The notes under the pieces are model-generated. The model worked only from the letters and a program-made list of their open reading frames with translations, did not search any database and had not been told where the DNA came from. Below, in pieces: positions 33,043 to 41,527 of a DNA stretch of 64,000 nt (positions are counted from its first letter, which is position 1; every line of letters starts with the position of its first letter). Origin of the DNA: Bordetella petrii. Lineage in GTDB: Bacteria; Pseudomonadota; Gammaproteobacteria; Burkholderiales; Burkholderiaceae_B. Where the stretch lies: the NCBI RefSeq assembly GCF_000067205.1, contig NC_010170.1, positions 1,984,001-2,048,000 of the forward strand. Reading direction: 5' to 3'. Made by a program: the position numbers and the translations under genes.

Positions 33043-35580
33043 ATGATGGATTTCCCTGATTCCTCCTCCCGGGCGCGCCGGCCCGGCCTGGCCGCCGCCT
33101 TGCGCCTGGGCGCCCGCATGATGAGGCGCGACGCCCGCGCCGGCGAGCTGCGCCTGCTGGTGCTGGCCCTGGTGGTGGCGGTGGCCGCCGTCACCAGCGT
33201 GGGCTTTTTGGCCGACCGGGTCGGCCGCGCGCTCGAGCGCGACGCCGGCCAGATGCTGGGGGCCGACCTCGTGCTGGACGCCGATGCGCCCATCGATGCC
33301 GGATTCCTCCAGGCGGCCCGCGACCGGGGACTCGAGGTTTCGCGCACCATGCAGTTTCCCACCATGGCCAGCGCGGGCGATGCCGCCCAGCTGGTCTCGC
33401 TGAAGGCGGTCGAGCTCGGCTATCCGCTGCGCGGCCGCCTGAGCGTGGCCGACGCCCCGTATGCCGAAGGCGCTCCCACGCGCGATATTCCGGCGCCCGG
33501 CACGGCCTGGGCCGACGCCCAGTTGCTGGCGCTGCTGGATATCGGCGTGGGCGACACCATCGGCGTGGGTGACAGCCGGCTGCGGGTGGCGCGCGTGATC
33601 ACCTATGAACCCGACCGGGGCCTGCAGTTCGTGAATGTAGCGCCGCGCCTGATGGTGCGCGCCAGCGACCTGCCGGCCACCGGGCTGGTGGCGCCGGGCA
33701 GCCGCATCGGCTACGCGCTGCTGGCGGCTGGCCAGCCCGACGCGGTGGCGGCGTATTCCACCTGGTTGCAGCAGCATTTGCAGCGCGGCCAGAAGCTGGC
33801 CACCCTGGAGTCCGGCCGCCCAGAAGTCCGGCGCACGCTCGATCGCGCCCAGCGTTTCCTGTCGCTGGTGGCGTTGCTGGCGGTGCTGATTTCGGCGGTG
33901 GCGGTGGCGCTGGCGGCGGGGCGTTTTATGACGCGTCATCGCGACGGCATCGCGGTAATGCGCTGCCTGGGCGCTGTGCAGCCGCAGGTGACGCGCATGC
34001 TGCTGGCAGAGTTCACCCTGGTGGGTCTGTTCGCCTCGGCGGCCGGCTGCCTGCTGGGCTACGCCGCACACCAGGGCCTGGTGCTGGCGCTGGGCAATCT
34101 CATCGATACCGAGCTGCCGGCGGCTTCGGGCGTTCCGGCCGTGCAGGGCCTGGTTACCGGCGTGTTGCTGTTGCTCGGTTTCGCGCTGCCGTCGCTGGCG
34201 CAACTGCGTCACGTGCCGCCGGCCCGGGTGTTGCGCCGCGATGCCGAAACCCTGCGCGCGCGCAGCGCGGCCGGCTACGCCCTGGGCGCGGCGGGCTTCG
34301 CCCTGTTGATCTGGTGGTTCGCCGGCAATGCGCGGCTGGGCGCCGTGGTGGCAGGGGGGTTCCTGGCCGCGTTCGCTGTTTTTGCCCTGGTGGCGTGGCT
34401 GTGCGTGCTGGGCCTGGCGCGGCTGCGCGGCGCGGCCGCCGGCCTGCCGGCGCTGCGTTTTGCCCTGGCAGGCGTGGTGCGCCGGCGCGCCGCCACCATT
34501 ACCCAGGTGTGTGCGCTGGCAATCGGCCTGATGGCGCTGCTGTTGCTGGCCATGACCCGCACCGACCTGGTGGCCGGCTGGCAGCGCACGCTGCCGCCCG
34601 ACGCGCCCAACCGCTTCCTCATCAACATCCAGCCCGACCAGCGCCAGCCGGTGCTCGATTTCCTGGCCGGGCACGGCCTGGGCGGCGTGGCGCTGTGGCC
34701 CATGGTGCGCGGCCGCCTGGTGGCGGTCGACGGCCGCCCGGTCGGCCCGGCCGACTATGACGAGCCGCGCGCCAAGCGCCTGGTCGACCGCGAATTCAAC
34801 CTGTCGTATGGCGACGCCCTGCCGGCCGGCAACCGCATCGAGCAGGGCCGCTGGCTGCGTCCGGATGCGCACGAGGTCTCGATCGAGGCGGGCCTGGCCG
34901 AAGCGCTGCGGCTGGCGGTGGGCGACGTGCTGACTTTCGACGTTGCCGGCCAGCAGGTACAGGTTACGGTATCGGGCATCCGCCGTGTCGACTGGGATTC
35001 CATGCAGGTCAACTTCTTCGCCGTGCTGTCGCCCGCGGCGCTGCGGGACATGCCGCAAAGCTGGATTACCTCGTTTCACCTGCCGCCGGGCCAGCAGACG
35101 CTGCCGCGTGAACTGCTGCGCCAGTTTCCCAACCTGACGGTGTTCGACGTGGGTTCTATCCTGAACCAGCTGCAATCGGTGCTGGACCAGGTCGTTACCG
35201 CGGTACAGGTGTTGTTCGTGTTCACCCTGGCCGCTGGCGTGCTGGTGCTGGCCGCCGCGCTGACCGCCACCCGCGACGAACGCGTGCGCGAAGCCGCCGT
35301 GCTGCGGGCGCTGGGAGCCACGCGCAGCCAGCTGGCGCGCGCCCAGCGCCTGGAAATCCTGGCCGTGGGCGGGCTGGCCGGTCTGCTGGCGGCGGCCGGC
35401 GCCGCCGCCATTGCCTGGGCCCTGGCCACCTATGTGTTCGATTTCCGCATTACGCTCAGCGCCTGGCCCTGGCTGGCCGGTATCGGCGCAGGCATGGCGG
35501 CCGCCTGGGGCGGCGCCGCGCTGGCGCTGCGCGGCGTGTTGCGCACGCCGCCGCTGCTTACTCTACGAGAAGCCTCATGA
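33043..35580 (+). CDS. FtsX-like ABC transporter permease (YbbP-like)
   Basis: 845 residues. One N-terminal helix (~38-60), a large periplasmic domain, three helices (~280-390), further central helices (~410-530), a second periplasmic domain and a C-terminal helix triplet (FTLAAGVLVLAAALTATRDE ... LRALGATRSQLARAQRLEIL). This is the YbbP/FtsX (MacB-like) plan. The partner ATPase YbbA normally sits next to it; upstream is the divergent dctP gene, so no ATPase is adjacent. The stop overlaps the globin ATG (ATGA). Confidence 0.88.
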   Translation: MMDFPDSSSRARRPGLAAALRLGARMMRRDARAGELRLLVLALVVAVAAVTSVGFLADRVGRALERDAGQMLGADLVLDADAPIDAGFLQAARDRGLEVSRTMQFPTMASAGDAAQLVSLKAVELGYPLRGRLSVADAPYAEGAPTRDIPAPGTAWADAQLLALLDIGVGDTIGVGDSRLRVARVITYEPDRGLQFVNVAPRLMVRASDLPATGLVAPGSRIGYALLAAGQPDAVAAYSTWLQQHLQRGQKLATLESGRPEVRRTLDRAQRFLSLVALLAVLISAVAVALAAGRFMTRHRDGIAVMRCLGAVQPQVTRMLLAEFTLVGLFASAAGCLLGYAAHQGLVLALGNLIDTELPAASGVPAVQGLVTGVLLLLGFALPSLAQLRHVPPARVLRRDAETLRARSAAGYALGAAGFALLIWWFAGNARLGAVVAGGFLAAFAVFALVAWLCVLGLARLRGAAAGLPALRFALAGVVRRRAATITQVCALAIGLMALLLLAMTRTDLVAGWQRTLPPDAPNRFLINIQPDQRQPVLDFLAGHGLGGVALWPMVRGRLVAVDGRPVGPADYDEPRAKRLVDREFNLSYGDALPAGNRIEQGRWLRPDAHEVSIEAGLAEALRLAVGDVLTFDVAGQQVQVTVSGIRRVDWDSMQVNFFAVLSPAALRDMPQSWITSFHLPPGQQTLPRELLRQFPNLTVFDVGSILNQLQSVLDQVVTAVQVLFVFTLAAGVLVLAAALTATRDERVREAAVLRALGATRSQLARAQRLEILAVGGLAGLLAAAGAAAIAWALATYVFDFRITLSAWPWLAGIGAGMAAAWGGAALALRGVLRTPPLLTLREAS

Positions 35581-36002
35581 CCGCATCACGAGTCCAACCG
35601 CAGGTCGAATCCCTGCAGACTTCCAATACGCTTTTTGAAACCCTGGGCGGCGAGCCCGCCATCCGTGAACTGGTCGACCGCTTCTACGACCTGATGGACA
35701 TGGAGCCCGACCTGGCCATCCTGCGTGGCGTGCACGGACCCAGCCTGGATTCGGCGCGCGAAAAGCTGTTCCTGTTCCTGTGCGGCTACTTCGGCGGCCC
35801 CAACTACTATATCGAGCGCTACGGGCATCCGCGCCTGCGGGCGCGCCACCTGCCGTTTTCCATCGGCCGGGTCGAGCGCGACCAGTGGGTGGCCTGCATG
35901 GGCCGGGCCATGCAGGACCAGGGGGTGGCCCCCGAACTCATCGACCGCCTGCTCGAGGCTTTCTACGGCGTGGCCGACTGGATGCGCAACCGTGACGACT
36001 GA
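35577..36002 (+). CDS. Group II truncated hemoglobin
   Basis: 141 residues. Globin fold with proximal His H91 in RARHLPFSIG and the group II Trp W104 (DQWVACM); FETLGGEPAIRELVDRFYDLM is the N-terminal helix pair and YFGGPNYYIERYGHP the CD/E region. Binds O2 or NO. Coupled to the permease by a 4-nt overlap and to kdkA by an 11-nt overlap, an odd grouping. Confidence 0.93.
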   Translation: MTASRVQPQVESLQTSNTLFETLGGEPAIRELVDRFYDLMDMEPDLAILRGVHGPSLDSAREKLFLFLCGYFGGPNYYIERYGHPRLRARHLPFSIGRVERDQWVACMGRAMQDQGVAPELIDRLLEAFYGVADWMRNRDD

Positions 36003-36714
36003 ACCTGGCACCGACGCCGCCGGCGCACGCCGGCTGGCCTGGGCCGGCCCGCCCCCCGGCGCCATGCTGTGCGACGCCCGCCTGGGGGCGGCCGATCCGC
36101 ATTGGCTGGACCCTCGCTGGTACGGCGCGCAGGCCCGGCCGGTGGATGCAGGCGGGCGTCAGTCGGCCTGGTTCGTGCAGCATGACGACTGGCAGGGCGT
36201 GCTGCGGCGCTACCGGCGCGGCGGGCTGGTCGCGCGCATCAGCCGCGATGCGTACGTATGGCAGGGCGAGTCCCGCACCCGCTGTTTTCGCGAATACCGT
36301 CTGCTGGCATGGCTGCGCGAACGTGGCCTGAGCGTGCCGGCGCCCCTGGCCGCGGCCTACTGGCGCCATGGGCCGGCCTATCGCGCGGCGATCCTGGTCG
36401 AGCGCATTCCCCAGGTGCGGCCGCTGGCGCAACTGCTGGACCAGCCCGTCTGGGACGCCGCCGCCAGCGCCATTGCCGCCATGCACCGCCTGGGCGTGTG
36501 GCACGCCGACCTGAACGCCTACAACATCCTGCTCGACCCGCAGGGCCGCGCCTGGCTGATCGACTTCGACCGCGGCACGGCCGGCGGCATTTCCGCGCAC
36601 GCGCGCCGCGCCAACATGCTGCGCCTGCGGCGCTCATTGCAGAAGGTGGGCGGCGCGGCGGGACTGGAGTTCTGGAACCGCCTCGACCAGGCGTACCGGG
36701 CCTGCGCCGACTGA
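35992..36714 (+). CDS. kdkA: 3-deoxy-D-manno-octulosonate (Kdo) kinase
   Basis: Phosphorylates the first Kdo of lipopolysaccharide. 240 residues from GTG 35992, inside the globin 3' end; the frame is open further up but that is globin sequence. Kinase-like motifs: WHADLNAYNILLD (catalytic loop, 170-182) and WLIDFDRG (metal-binding, 188-195). GHP-type N-terminus with WYGAQARPVDAGGRQSAWFV fits the KdkA/WaaP-like family. A single Kdo that is phosphorylated is known for Bordetella LPS, so the assignment suits the organism. Confidence 0.9.
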   Translation: MTTEPGTDAAGARRLAWAGPPPGAMLCDARLGAADPHWLDPRWYGAQARPVDAGGRQSAWFVQHDDWQGVLRRYRRGGLVARISRDAYVWQGESRTRCFREYRLLAWLRERGLSVPAPLAAAYWRHGPAYRAAILVERIPQVRPLAQLLDQPVWDAAASAIAAMHRLGVWHADLNAYNILLDPQGRAWLIDFDRGTAGGISAHARRANMLRLRRSLQKVGGAAGLEFWNRLDQAYRACAD

Positions 36715-36772
36715 CCGAGGGGCCAGTGGCCCGCAGCGGTGTCAGGCACCTGTCGGAGCCTGACACCTGACG
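36713..36772 (+). repeat. ~60-bp intergenic repeat with hairpin, copy 1
   Basis: Begins at the kdkA stop. Contains GTGTCAGGC-N10-GCCTGACAC (36739-36766), a perfect 9-bp stem. A second, ~85% similar copy is at 36859-36918 in the same orientation. May act as transcription terminator for kdkA although no T-tract follows. Confidence 0.65.
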
Positions 36773-36793
36773 CGTGGCGCGCGACACTGCAAT

Positions 36794-36854
36794 AGGTGTC
36801 TGACTCCCGCAGTGTCAGCAACAGGTGTCTGACTCCCGCAGGGTGTCAGACACC
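36794..36854 (+). repeat. Two 29-bp-period units plus palindrome
   Basis: AGGTGTCTGACTCCCGCAG occurs at 36794-36812 and 36823-36841, exactly 29 bp apart, and runs into GGTGTCAGACACC (36842-36854). The same 29-bp period governs the array at 36901-37016. Confidence 0.65.
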
Positions 36855-36858
36855 GATT

Positions 36859-36918
36859 GACCGAGACGCCGGTGGCCCATGGCGGTGTCAGGCACCTGCC
36901 GGAGCCTGACACCCGACG
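36859..36918 (+). repeat. ~60-bp intergenic repeat with hairpin, copy 2
   Basis: Same layout as 36713-36772; GTGTCAGGC (36885-36893) pairs with GCCTGACAC (36904-36912). Its right half is the first unit of the tandem array. Confidence 0.65.
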
Positions 36919-37016
36919 CAGATATCCACGGAGCCTGACACCCGACGCAGATATCCACGGAGCCTGACACCCGACGCAGACATCCACGGAGCCTGACACT
37001 TGAGGCAGACGTCTGC
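36901..37016 (+). repeat. Tandem array of four 29-bp units
   Basis: Units start at 36901, 36930, 36959 and 36988, each opening GGAGCCTGACAC and continuing with a GACGCAGATATCCAC-like half; units 1 and 2 are identical, 3 has one change and 4 is diverged. A fifth partial unit begins at 37017. Each unit repeats the right arm of the adjoining hairpin. No spacers, so not a CRISPR. Confidence 0.85.
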
Positions 37017-37209
37017 GGAGCCTGGCGCCTGACGGCTGGCGCGAGGCTGCCCCAGGCCGCGGCGTCCCTTGCCCCCGGGGGCTTTGTCGGGCTCTGTCCT
37101 GCGGCAAAGGCGGGGGTTTCTCCCGTGTTTTCTGGGCAAACTCCCTGAAAAAGGCTTTATCATTTTGCCCTTTGGCAAATTTCGCACTGAGAGTGGCAAG
37201 GGGCTCGCA

Positions 37210-38313
37210 ATGAACATCAAGGCGGAAATCCGATGGGCGCTGGGCGCGGCGCTGGCCGCCGCCGCCATGTCGGGCGCATGCGCGCAGGACAAGGTCGTCA
37301 ACGTCTATAACTGGGCCGAATACACGGCGCCCGACACCATTCCGGGCTTCGAGCGCGAAACCGGCATTCAGGTGCGCTACGACGTCTACGACAACAACGA
37401 CACACTGCAGGCCAAGCTGCTTACCGGCAAATCGGGCTACGACGTGGTGGTGCCGTCCACGCACTACGCCTCGCGCCAGATCCAGGCCGGGCTGTACCAG
37501 AAGCTGGACAAATCCAAGATTCCCAACTGGAAGAACCTCGACCCCGACATCATGGCCCTGGTGGCCTCGGTGGACCCGGGCAACGAGCACGTCATCCCGT
37601 GGGGCTACGGCACCAACGGCCTGGGCTATAACGTCACCAAGGTCAGGCAGATCATGGGCGACGACGCCGACCTGGGCAGCTGGGACATGCTGTTCAAGCC
37701 CGAGAACGCCGCCAAGCTGAAAGACTGCGGCATCTCGGTGCTGGACGAGGCCGCGCAAGTGTTCCCGGCGGTGCTCAAGTACCTGGGCAAAGACCCCAAC
37801 AGCGACCAGCCCGACGACTACAAGGCCGCGCTGGCCCTGCTCAAGCAGATCCGCCCGTACATTCGCCAGTTCAGCTCGTCGGGCTATATCGACGAGCTCG
37901 CCGTGGGCGACCTGTGCATGGTGTACGGGTTCTCGGGCGACGTCATGATTTCCCGCAAGCGCGCCCAGGACGCCAAGCGCCCGTACGAAATCAACTATTT
38001 CATCCCGAAGGGCGGGGCGCCGGCCTGGTTCGATGTCATGGCCATCCCCAAAGATGCGCCGCATCCCGACGCCGCCCATGCGTTCATCAACTACATCGAA
38101 ACCCCCAAGGTGCACGCGGCCATCACCAACACCATGTTCTATCCCAATGCCAACAAGGCGGCGCGCGAGTTCGTGGTGAAAGACGTGGCTGACAACCCCA
38201 TGATCTATCCGCCGCCCGACGTGGCCAAGACGCTCTACGTGATCAAGGCCCAGCCCCTGAACATCCAGCGCCTGCAGACCCGCATGTGGGCCGAACTGAA
38301 GTCCGGACGATAG
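37210..38313 (+). CDS. potF: Putrescine-type periplasmic binding protein PotF
   Basis: 367 residues. Signal peptide MNIKAEIRWALGAALAAAAM ending ...GACAQ; mature KVVNVYNWAEYTAPDTIPGFE is the polyamine-binding (PotD/PotF) start. Also DVVVPSTHYASRQIQAGLYQ and NEHVIPWGYGTNGLGYN. Captures putrescine or a related polyamine. ATG 37210 begins the signal peptide. First gene of potFGHI; potG follows after 5 nt. Confidence 0.93.
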   Translation: MNIKAEIRWALGAALAAAAMSGACAQDKVVNVYNWAEYTAPDTIPGFERETGIQVRYDVYDNNDTLQAKLLTGKSGYDVVVPSTHYASRQIQAGLYQKLDKSKIPNWKNLDPDIMALVASVDPGNEHVIPWGYGTNGLGYNVTKVRQIMGDDADLGSWDMLFKPENAAKLKDCGISVLDEAAQVFPAVLKYLGKDPNSDQPDDYKAALALLKQIRPYIRQFSSSGYIDELAVGDLCMVYGFSGDVMISRKRAQDAKRPYEINYFIPKGGAPAWFDVMAIPKDAPHPDAAHAFINYIETPKVHAAITNTMFYPNANKAAREFVVKDVADNPMIYPPPDVAKTLYVIKAQPLNIQRLQTRMWAELKSGR

Positions 38314-38318
38314 CCATC

Positions 38319-39446
38319 ATGAGCGACAGCCGTTACGCGGCGCAGCATGCGGCCGACCCCGACGAATTCGTGCGGGTGTCCGACCTGGTCAAGATATTCG
38401 GCGACGTGGTGGCCGTGAAATCGGTCAACCTGGCCGTGCGGCGCAACGAGATCTTCGCCCTGCTGGGCAGCTCAGGCTGTGGCAAGTCCACGCTGCTGCG
38501 CATGCTGGCCGGTTTCGAAGAAGCCACTTCCGGCCAGATCGTGCTCGACGGCGAAGACATCACCGCGGTGCCGCCGTACCGGCGCCCGGTCAACATGATG
38601 TTCCAGTCGTACGCGCTGTTTCCCCACATGACGGTCGAGGCCAACGTGGCCTTCGGCCTGAAGCAGGAAGGGGTCGACCGCGCCGAAATCCACGACCGCG
38701 TGTTCGAGGCCCTGGACCTGGTCCAGATGGCCGGGTACTCGCGCCGCAAGCCGCACCAGCTGTCGGGCGGCCAGCAGCAACGCGTGGCGTTGGCGCGCAG
38801 CCTGGTCAAGCGTCCCAAGCTGCTGCTGCTCGACGAGCCCATGTCGGCGCTGGACAAGCAGATCCGCCAGAAAACCCAGATCGAACTCGCCAAGATCCTG
38901 GAACAGGTGGGCGTGACCTGCATCATGGTCACGCACGACCAGGAAGAAGCCATGACCATGGCGCACCGCCTGGCCGTCATGACCGAGGGCCAGATCGTGC
39001 AATGCGGCACGCCACAAGACGTCTACGCGTTTCCCAATTCGCGCTTCGTGGCCGGCTTTATTGGTTCCACCAACCTGCTGACCGGCACCATCGTGGTCGA
39101 CGAGCCCGACCACGTCGCCATCGAGTGCGCCGAGCTGACTCGCCCGCTGTACGTCAGCCACGGCGTCAGCGAGCCGCTGGGCATGGAAGTGCACGTCTCC
39201 ATCCGCCCCGAACGGCTGGTGGTGTCGCGTACCCAGCCGCAGGGCGAATATAACTGGGCGCACGGCATGGTCAGCCACATGGCCTGGATGGGCAGCTATG
39301 CGCTCTACCAGGTGCGGCTCGATTCCGGCAAGATCGTCGAGGCCAGCGTGCCCAGCCTGCAGCTGGCCCAGAGCGACGCGCCCGGCATCGACGAAGAAAT
39401 CTTCGTCAGCTGGGACGCCGACAGCGCCACGGTGCTGGCCTCATGA
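38319..39446 (+). CDS. potG: Polyamine ABC transporter ATPase PotG
   Basis: 375 residues: Walker A GSSGCGKST, Q-loop FQSYALFPHMT, signature LSGGQQQRVALARSL, Walker B LLLLDEPMSALD, and switch VTHDQEEAM, then a C-terminal TOBE domain. Its stop overlaps the potH ATG (ATGA). Confidence 0.95.
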   Translation: MSDSRYAAQHAADPDEFVRVSDLVKIFGDVVAVKSVNLAVRRNEIFALLGSSGCGKSTLLRMLAGFEEATSGQIVLDGEDITAVPPYRRPVNMMFQSYALFPHMTVEANVAFGLKQEGVDRAEIHDRVFEALDLVQMAGYSRRKPHQLSGGQQQRVALARSLVKRPKLLLLDEPMSALDKQIRQKTQIELAKILEQVGVTCIMVTHDQEEAMTMAHRLAVMTEGQIVQCGTPQDVYAFPNSRFVAGFIGSTNLLTGTIVVDEPDHVAIECAELTRPLYVSHGVSEPLGMEVHVSIRPERLVVSRTQPQGEYNWAHGMVSHMAWMGSYALYQVRLDSGKIVEASVPSLQLAQSDAPGIDEEIFVSWDADSATVLAS

Positions 39447-40363
39447 AGCCGCCTGCGCTGCGCGACTGGATGCCTTCGAACCGCACGCTGGCGGTGGCGC
39501 CGCCGTTCCTGTGGCTGGCGCTGTTCCTGCTGGTGCCGTTCCTGCTGGTGCTCAAGATCAGTTTCGCCGAACTGCAGTTCGGCATCCCGCCCTATACCGC
39601 GCTGGCCGAATTCAAGGACGAGGCCATCCAGTTCAGCCTGCACCTGCGCGGCTACATCCTGCTGTTCACCGACAGCCTGTACCTGGCCACGTACCTGAAT
39701 TCGCTGAAAATGGCCGCCATCACCACGGTGTGCTGCGTGCTGATCGGCTATCCCATGGCGTACTACATCGCCCGCTCGTCGCCGGCGGTGCGCAACGTGC
39801 TGCTGCTGGGCGTGATTTTGCCATTCTGGACTTCGCTGCTGCTGCGCGTGTATGCCTGGGTGGGCATCCTGCGCAACGACGGCCTGCTCAACAAATTGCT
39901 GATGAGCCTGGGCATCATTTCCAGTCCGCTCGAAATCTACCGCACCGACCTGGCCGTATACATCGGGCTGGTGTATGCCTACCTGCCATTCTTCATTCTG
40001 CCGCTGTACGCCAACCTGGTGAAGATGGACCTGCGCCTGCTCGAAGCCGCGTACGACCTCGGCGCGCGTCCCTGGCAGGCGTTCTGGCGCATTACCGTGC
40101 CGCTGTCGCGGCCCGGCGTCATCGCCGGCGCGATGCTGGTGTTCATTCCGTCGGTGGGCGAATACGTCATTCCCGAAATGCTGGGCGGCGCCGACACCCT
40201 GATGATGGGCCGCGTCATGTGGAACGAGTTCTTCAACAATGCCGACTGGCCCATGGCCTCGGCCGTGACTTGCGTGATGGTCCTGCTGCTGCTGGTGCCG
40301 CTGGCGCTATTCCAGTACAACCAGGTGCGCCAGGAAGAGGCGGCGCGGGGGGCGCGCGCATGA
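39443..40363 (+). CDS. potH: Polyamine ABC transporter permease PotH
   Basis: 306 residues, six helices. EAAYDLGARPWQAFWRITVPLSRPG is the EAA loop that docks on PotG, and GGADTLMMGRVMWNEFFNNADWP is typical of PotH/PotB. Coupled to potG and potI by 4-nt overlaps. Confidence 0.94.
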   Translation: MKPPALRDWMPSNRTLAVAPPFLWLALFLLVPFLLVLKISFAELQFGIPPYTALAEFKDEAIQFSLHLRGYILLFTDSLYLATYLNSLKMAAITTVCCVLIGYPMAYYIARSSPAVRNVLLLGVILPFWTSLLLRVYAWVGILRNDGLLNKLLMSLGIISSPLEIYRTDLAVYIGLVYAYLPFFILPLYANLVKMDLRLLEAAYDLGARPWQAFWRITVPLSRPGVIAGAMLVFIPSVGEYVIPEMLGGADTLMMGRVMWNEFFNNADWPMASAVTCVMVLLLLVPLALFQYNQVRQEEAARGARA

Positions 40364-41169
40364 AGGGGCCCAACAACACCGGGCGCGGCCTGGCCCTGGG
40401 GCTAGGGTACTTCTTCCTGTATGCCCCCATCATCAGCCTGATGGTGTTCTCATTCAACGACTCGCCGCTGGTCACGTCCTGGAGCGGCTTTTCGCTGCGC
40501 TGGTACGGCTCGCTGCTCAATGACGACGCGCTGCTCAGCGCGGCCTGGCTGTCGTTCAAGATCGCCGCCCTGACCGCCACCGCCGCCGTCGTCATCGGCA
40601 CCTGGGCCGGCTACGTGCTGGGCCGCATGGGCCGCTTTCGCGGATTCGCCCTGTACGTGGGCATGCTCAGCGCGCCGCTGGTCATTCCCGAGGTCGTGCT
40701 GGGCATTTCGCTGTTGCTGATGTTCGTGGAAATGCGCGGCACGCTGGGCTGGCCGGCCGAGAACGGCACCTTTACCATCTGGGTGGGCCACGTGACCCTG
40801 TGCATGGCGTTCGTGGCGGTGGTGATCCAGGCCCGCATCCGCGACCTCGACCGCTCGCTCGAAGAAGCCGCGCTCGACCTGGGCGCCGCGCCGCTGACCG
40901 TGTTTTTCCGCATCACGCTGCCGCTGATCGCGCCGGCGCTGGTGTCGGCCTGGCTGCTGTCGTTCACCCTGTCGCTGGACGACGTGGTGCTGGCTTCGTT
41001 CTTGTCGGGGCCGGGGTCCACCACGCTGCCCATGGAGGTGTTCTCGCGCGTGCGGCTGGGCCTCAAACCCGAGGTCAACGCGTTGGCTACCCTGTTCATC
41101 CTGGCGGTGGGCACCTGTGTCATCCTGGTCAACCGCCTGCAATGGCGCAAGGAATCCGAACCGAAATGA
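40360..41169 (+). CDS. potI: Polyamine ABC transporter permease PotI
   Basis: 269 residues, six helices; FNDSPLVTSWSGFSLRWYG is the PotI/PotC N-terminal block and EEAALDLGAAPLTVFFRITLP the EAA loop; LDDVVLASFLSGPGSTTLPM follows. ATG 40360 overlaps potH; the frame is open upstream inside potH only as shadow sequence. Confidence 0.94.
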   Translation: MKGPNNTGRGLALGLGYFFLYAPIISLMVFSFNDSPLVTSWSGFSLRWYGSLLNDDALLSAAWLSFKIAALTATAAVVIGTWAGYVLGRMGRFRGFALYVGMLSAPLVIPEVVLGISLLLMFVEMRGTLGWPAENGTFTIWVGHVTLCMAFVAVVIQARIRDLDRSLEEAALDLGAAPLTVFFRITLPLIAPALVSAWLLSFTLSLDDVVLASFLSGPGSTTLPMEVFSRVRLGLKPEVNALATLFILAVGTCVILVNRLQWRKESEPK

Positions 41170-41525
41170 AGTCTCAAGCAACCCTCTATGGCCTGAGCAA
41201 ATGCAGCACCTGCGTCAAGGCGCGCGACTGGCTGTCGGCCCATAACGTGGCCCACGAGTTCATCGATTACCGCGATCATCCGGTGCCCGCGGCCACCCTC
41301 AAGGCCTGGGCCGCGCAAGTGGGCGGCTGGGAAAAGCTGGTCAACCGCACCTCGATGACCTGGCGCAGCCTGTCCGACGACCGCAAGGCGGCGCAGACCG
41401 ACGCCGACTGGACCCGCCTCATCGCCGACTATCCGGCGCTGGTGCGCCGGCCCGTGACCGTCACGCCCGATGGCGAGGTTACCGTGGGCTTCTCGGAAAA
41501 GCGCTACGGCGAGCGCTTCGCCTGA
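41166..41525 (+). CDS. ArsC/Spx-family thioredoxin-fold protein (YffB-like)
   Basis: 119 residues with LYGLSKCSTCVKARDWL: a CxxC at the arsenate-reductase catalytic position and FIDYRDHPV following, then GWEKLVNRTSMTWRSL, the YffB/ArsC-like pattern. The role of YffB-type proteins is unclear; true arsenate reduction is uncertain because no ars genes are near. ATG overlaps the potI stop by 4 nt. Confidence 0.85.
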   Translation: MKSQATLYGLSKCSTCVKARDWLSAHNVAHEFIDYRDHPVPAATLKAWAAQVGGWEKLVNRTSMTWRSLSDDRKAAQTDADWTRLIADYPALVRRPVTVTPDGEVTVGFSEKRYGERFA

Positions 41526-41527
41526 GC

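Larger units (their letters stand above)
36715..37209. other. Repeat-filled intergenic region between kdkA and potF
   Basis: 495 bp without a gene. From left: hairpin repeat (36713-36772), two 29-bp-spaced units AGGTGTCTGACTCCCGCAG (36794-36812, 36823-36841), palindrome GGTGTCAGACACC (36842-36854), second hairpin repeat, then four 29-bp tandem units (36901-37016). The last ~190 bp precede potF and hold TTTGCC-CTTT-GGCAAA (37164-37179), a possible operator, and AAGGGG 10 nt or so before the potF ATG. Confidence 0.7.

Noticed and set aside
32845..35175. 776-codon minus-strand open frame opposite the FtsX-type permease
   Set aside because: Shadow frame; composition is Gln/His/Arg-rich and the plus-strand frame has clear membrane-permease features.
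36901..37016. Regular 29-bp repeats resembling a CRISPR array
   Set aside because: The units are contiguous with no unique spacers, and no cas gene is nearby; they are tandem repeats.
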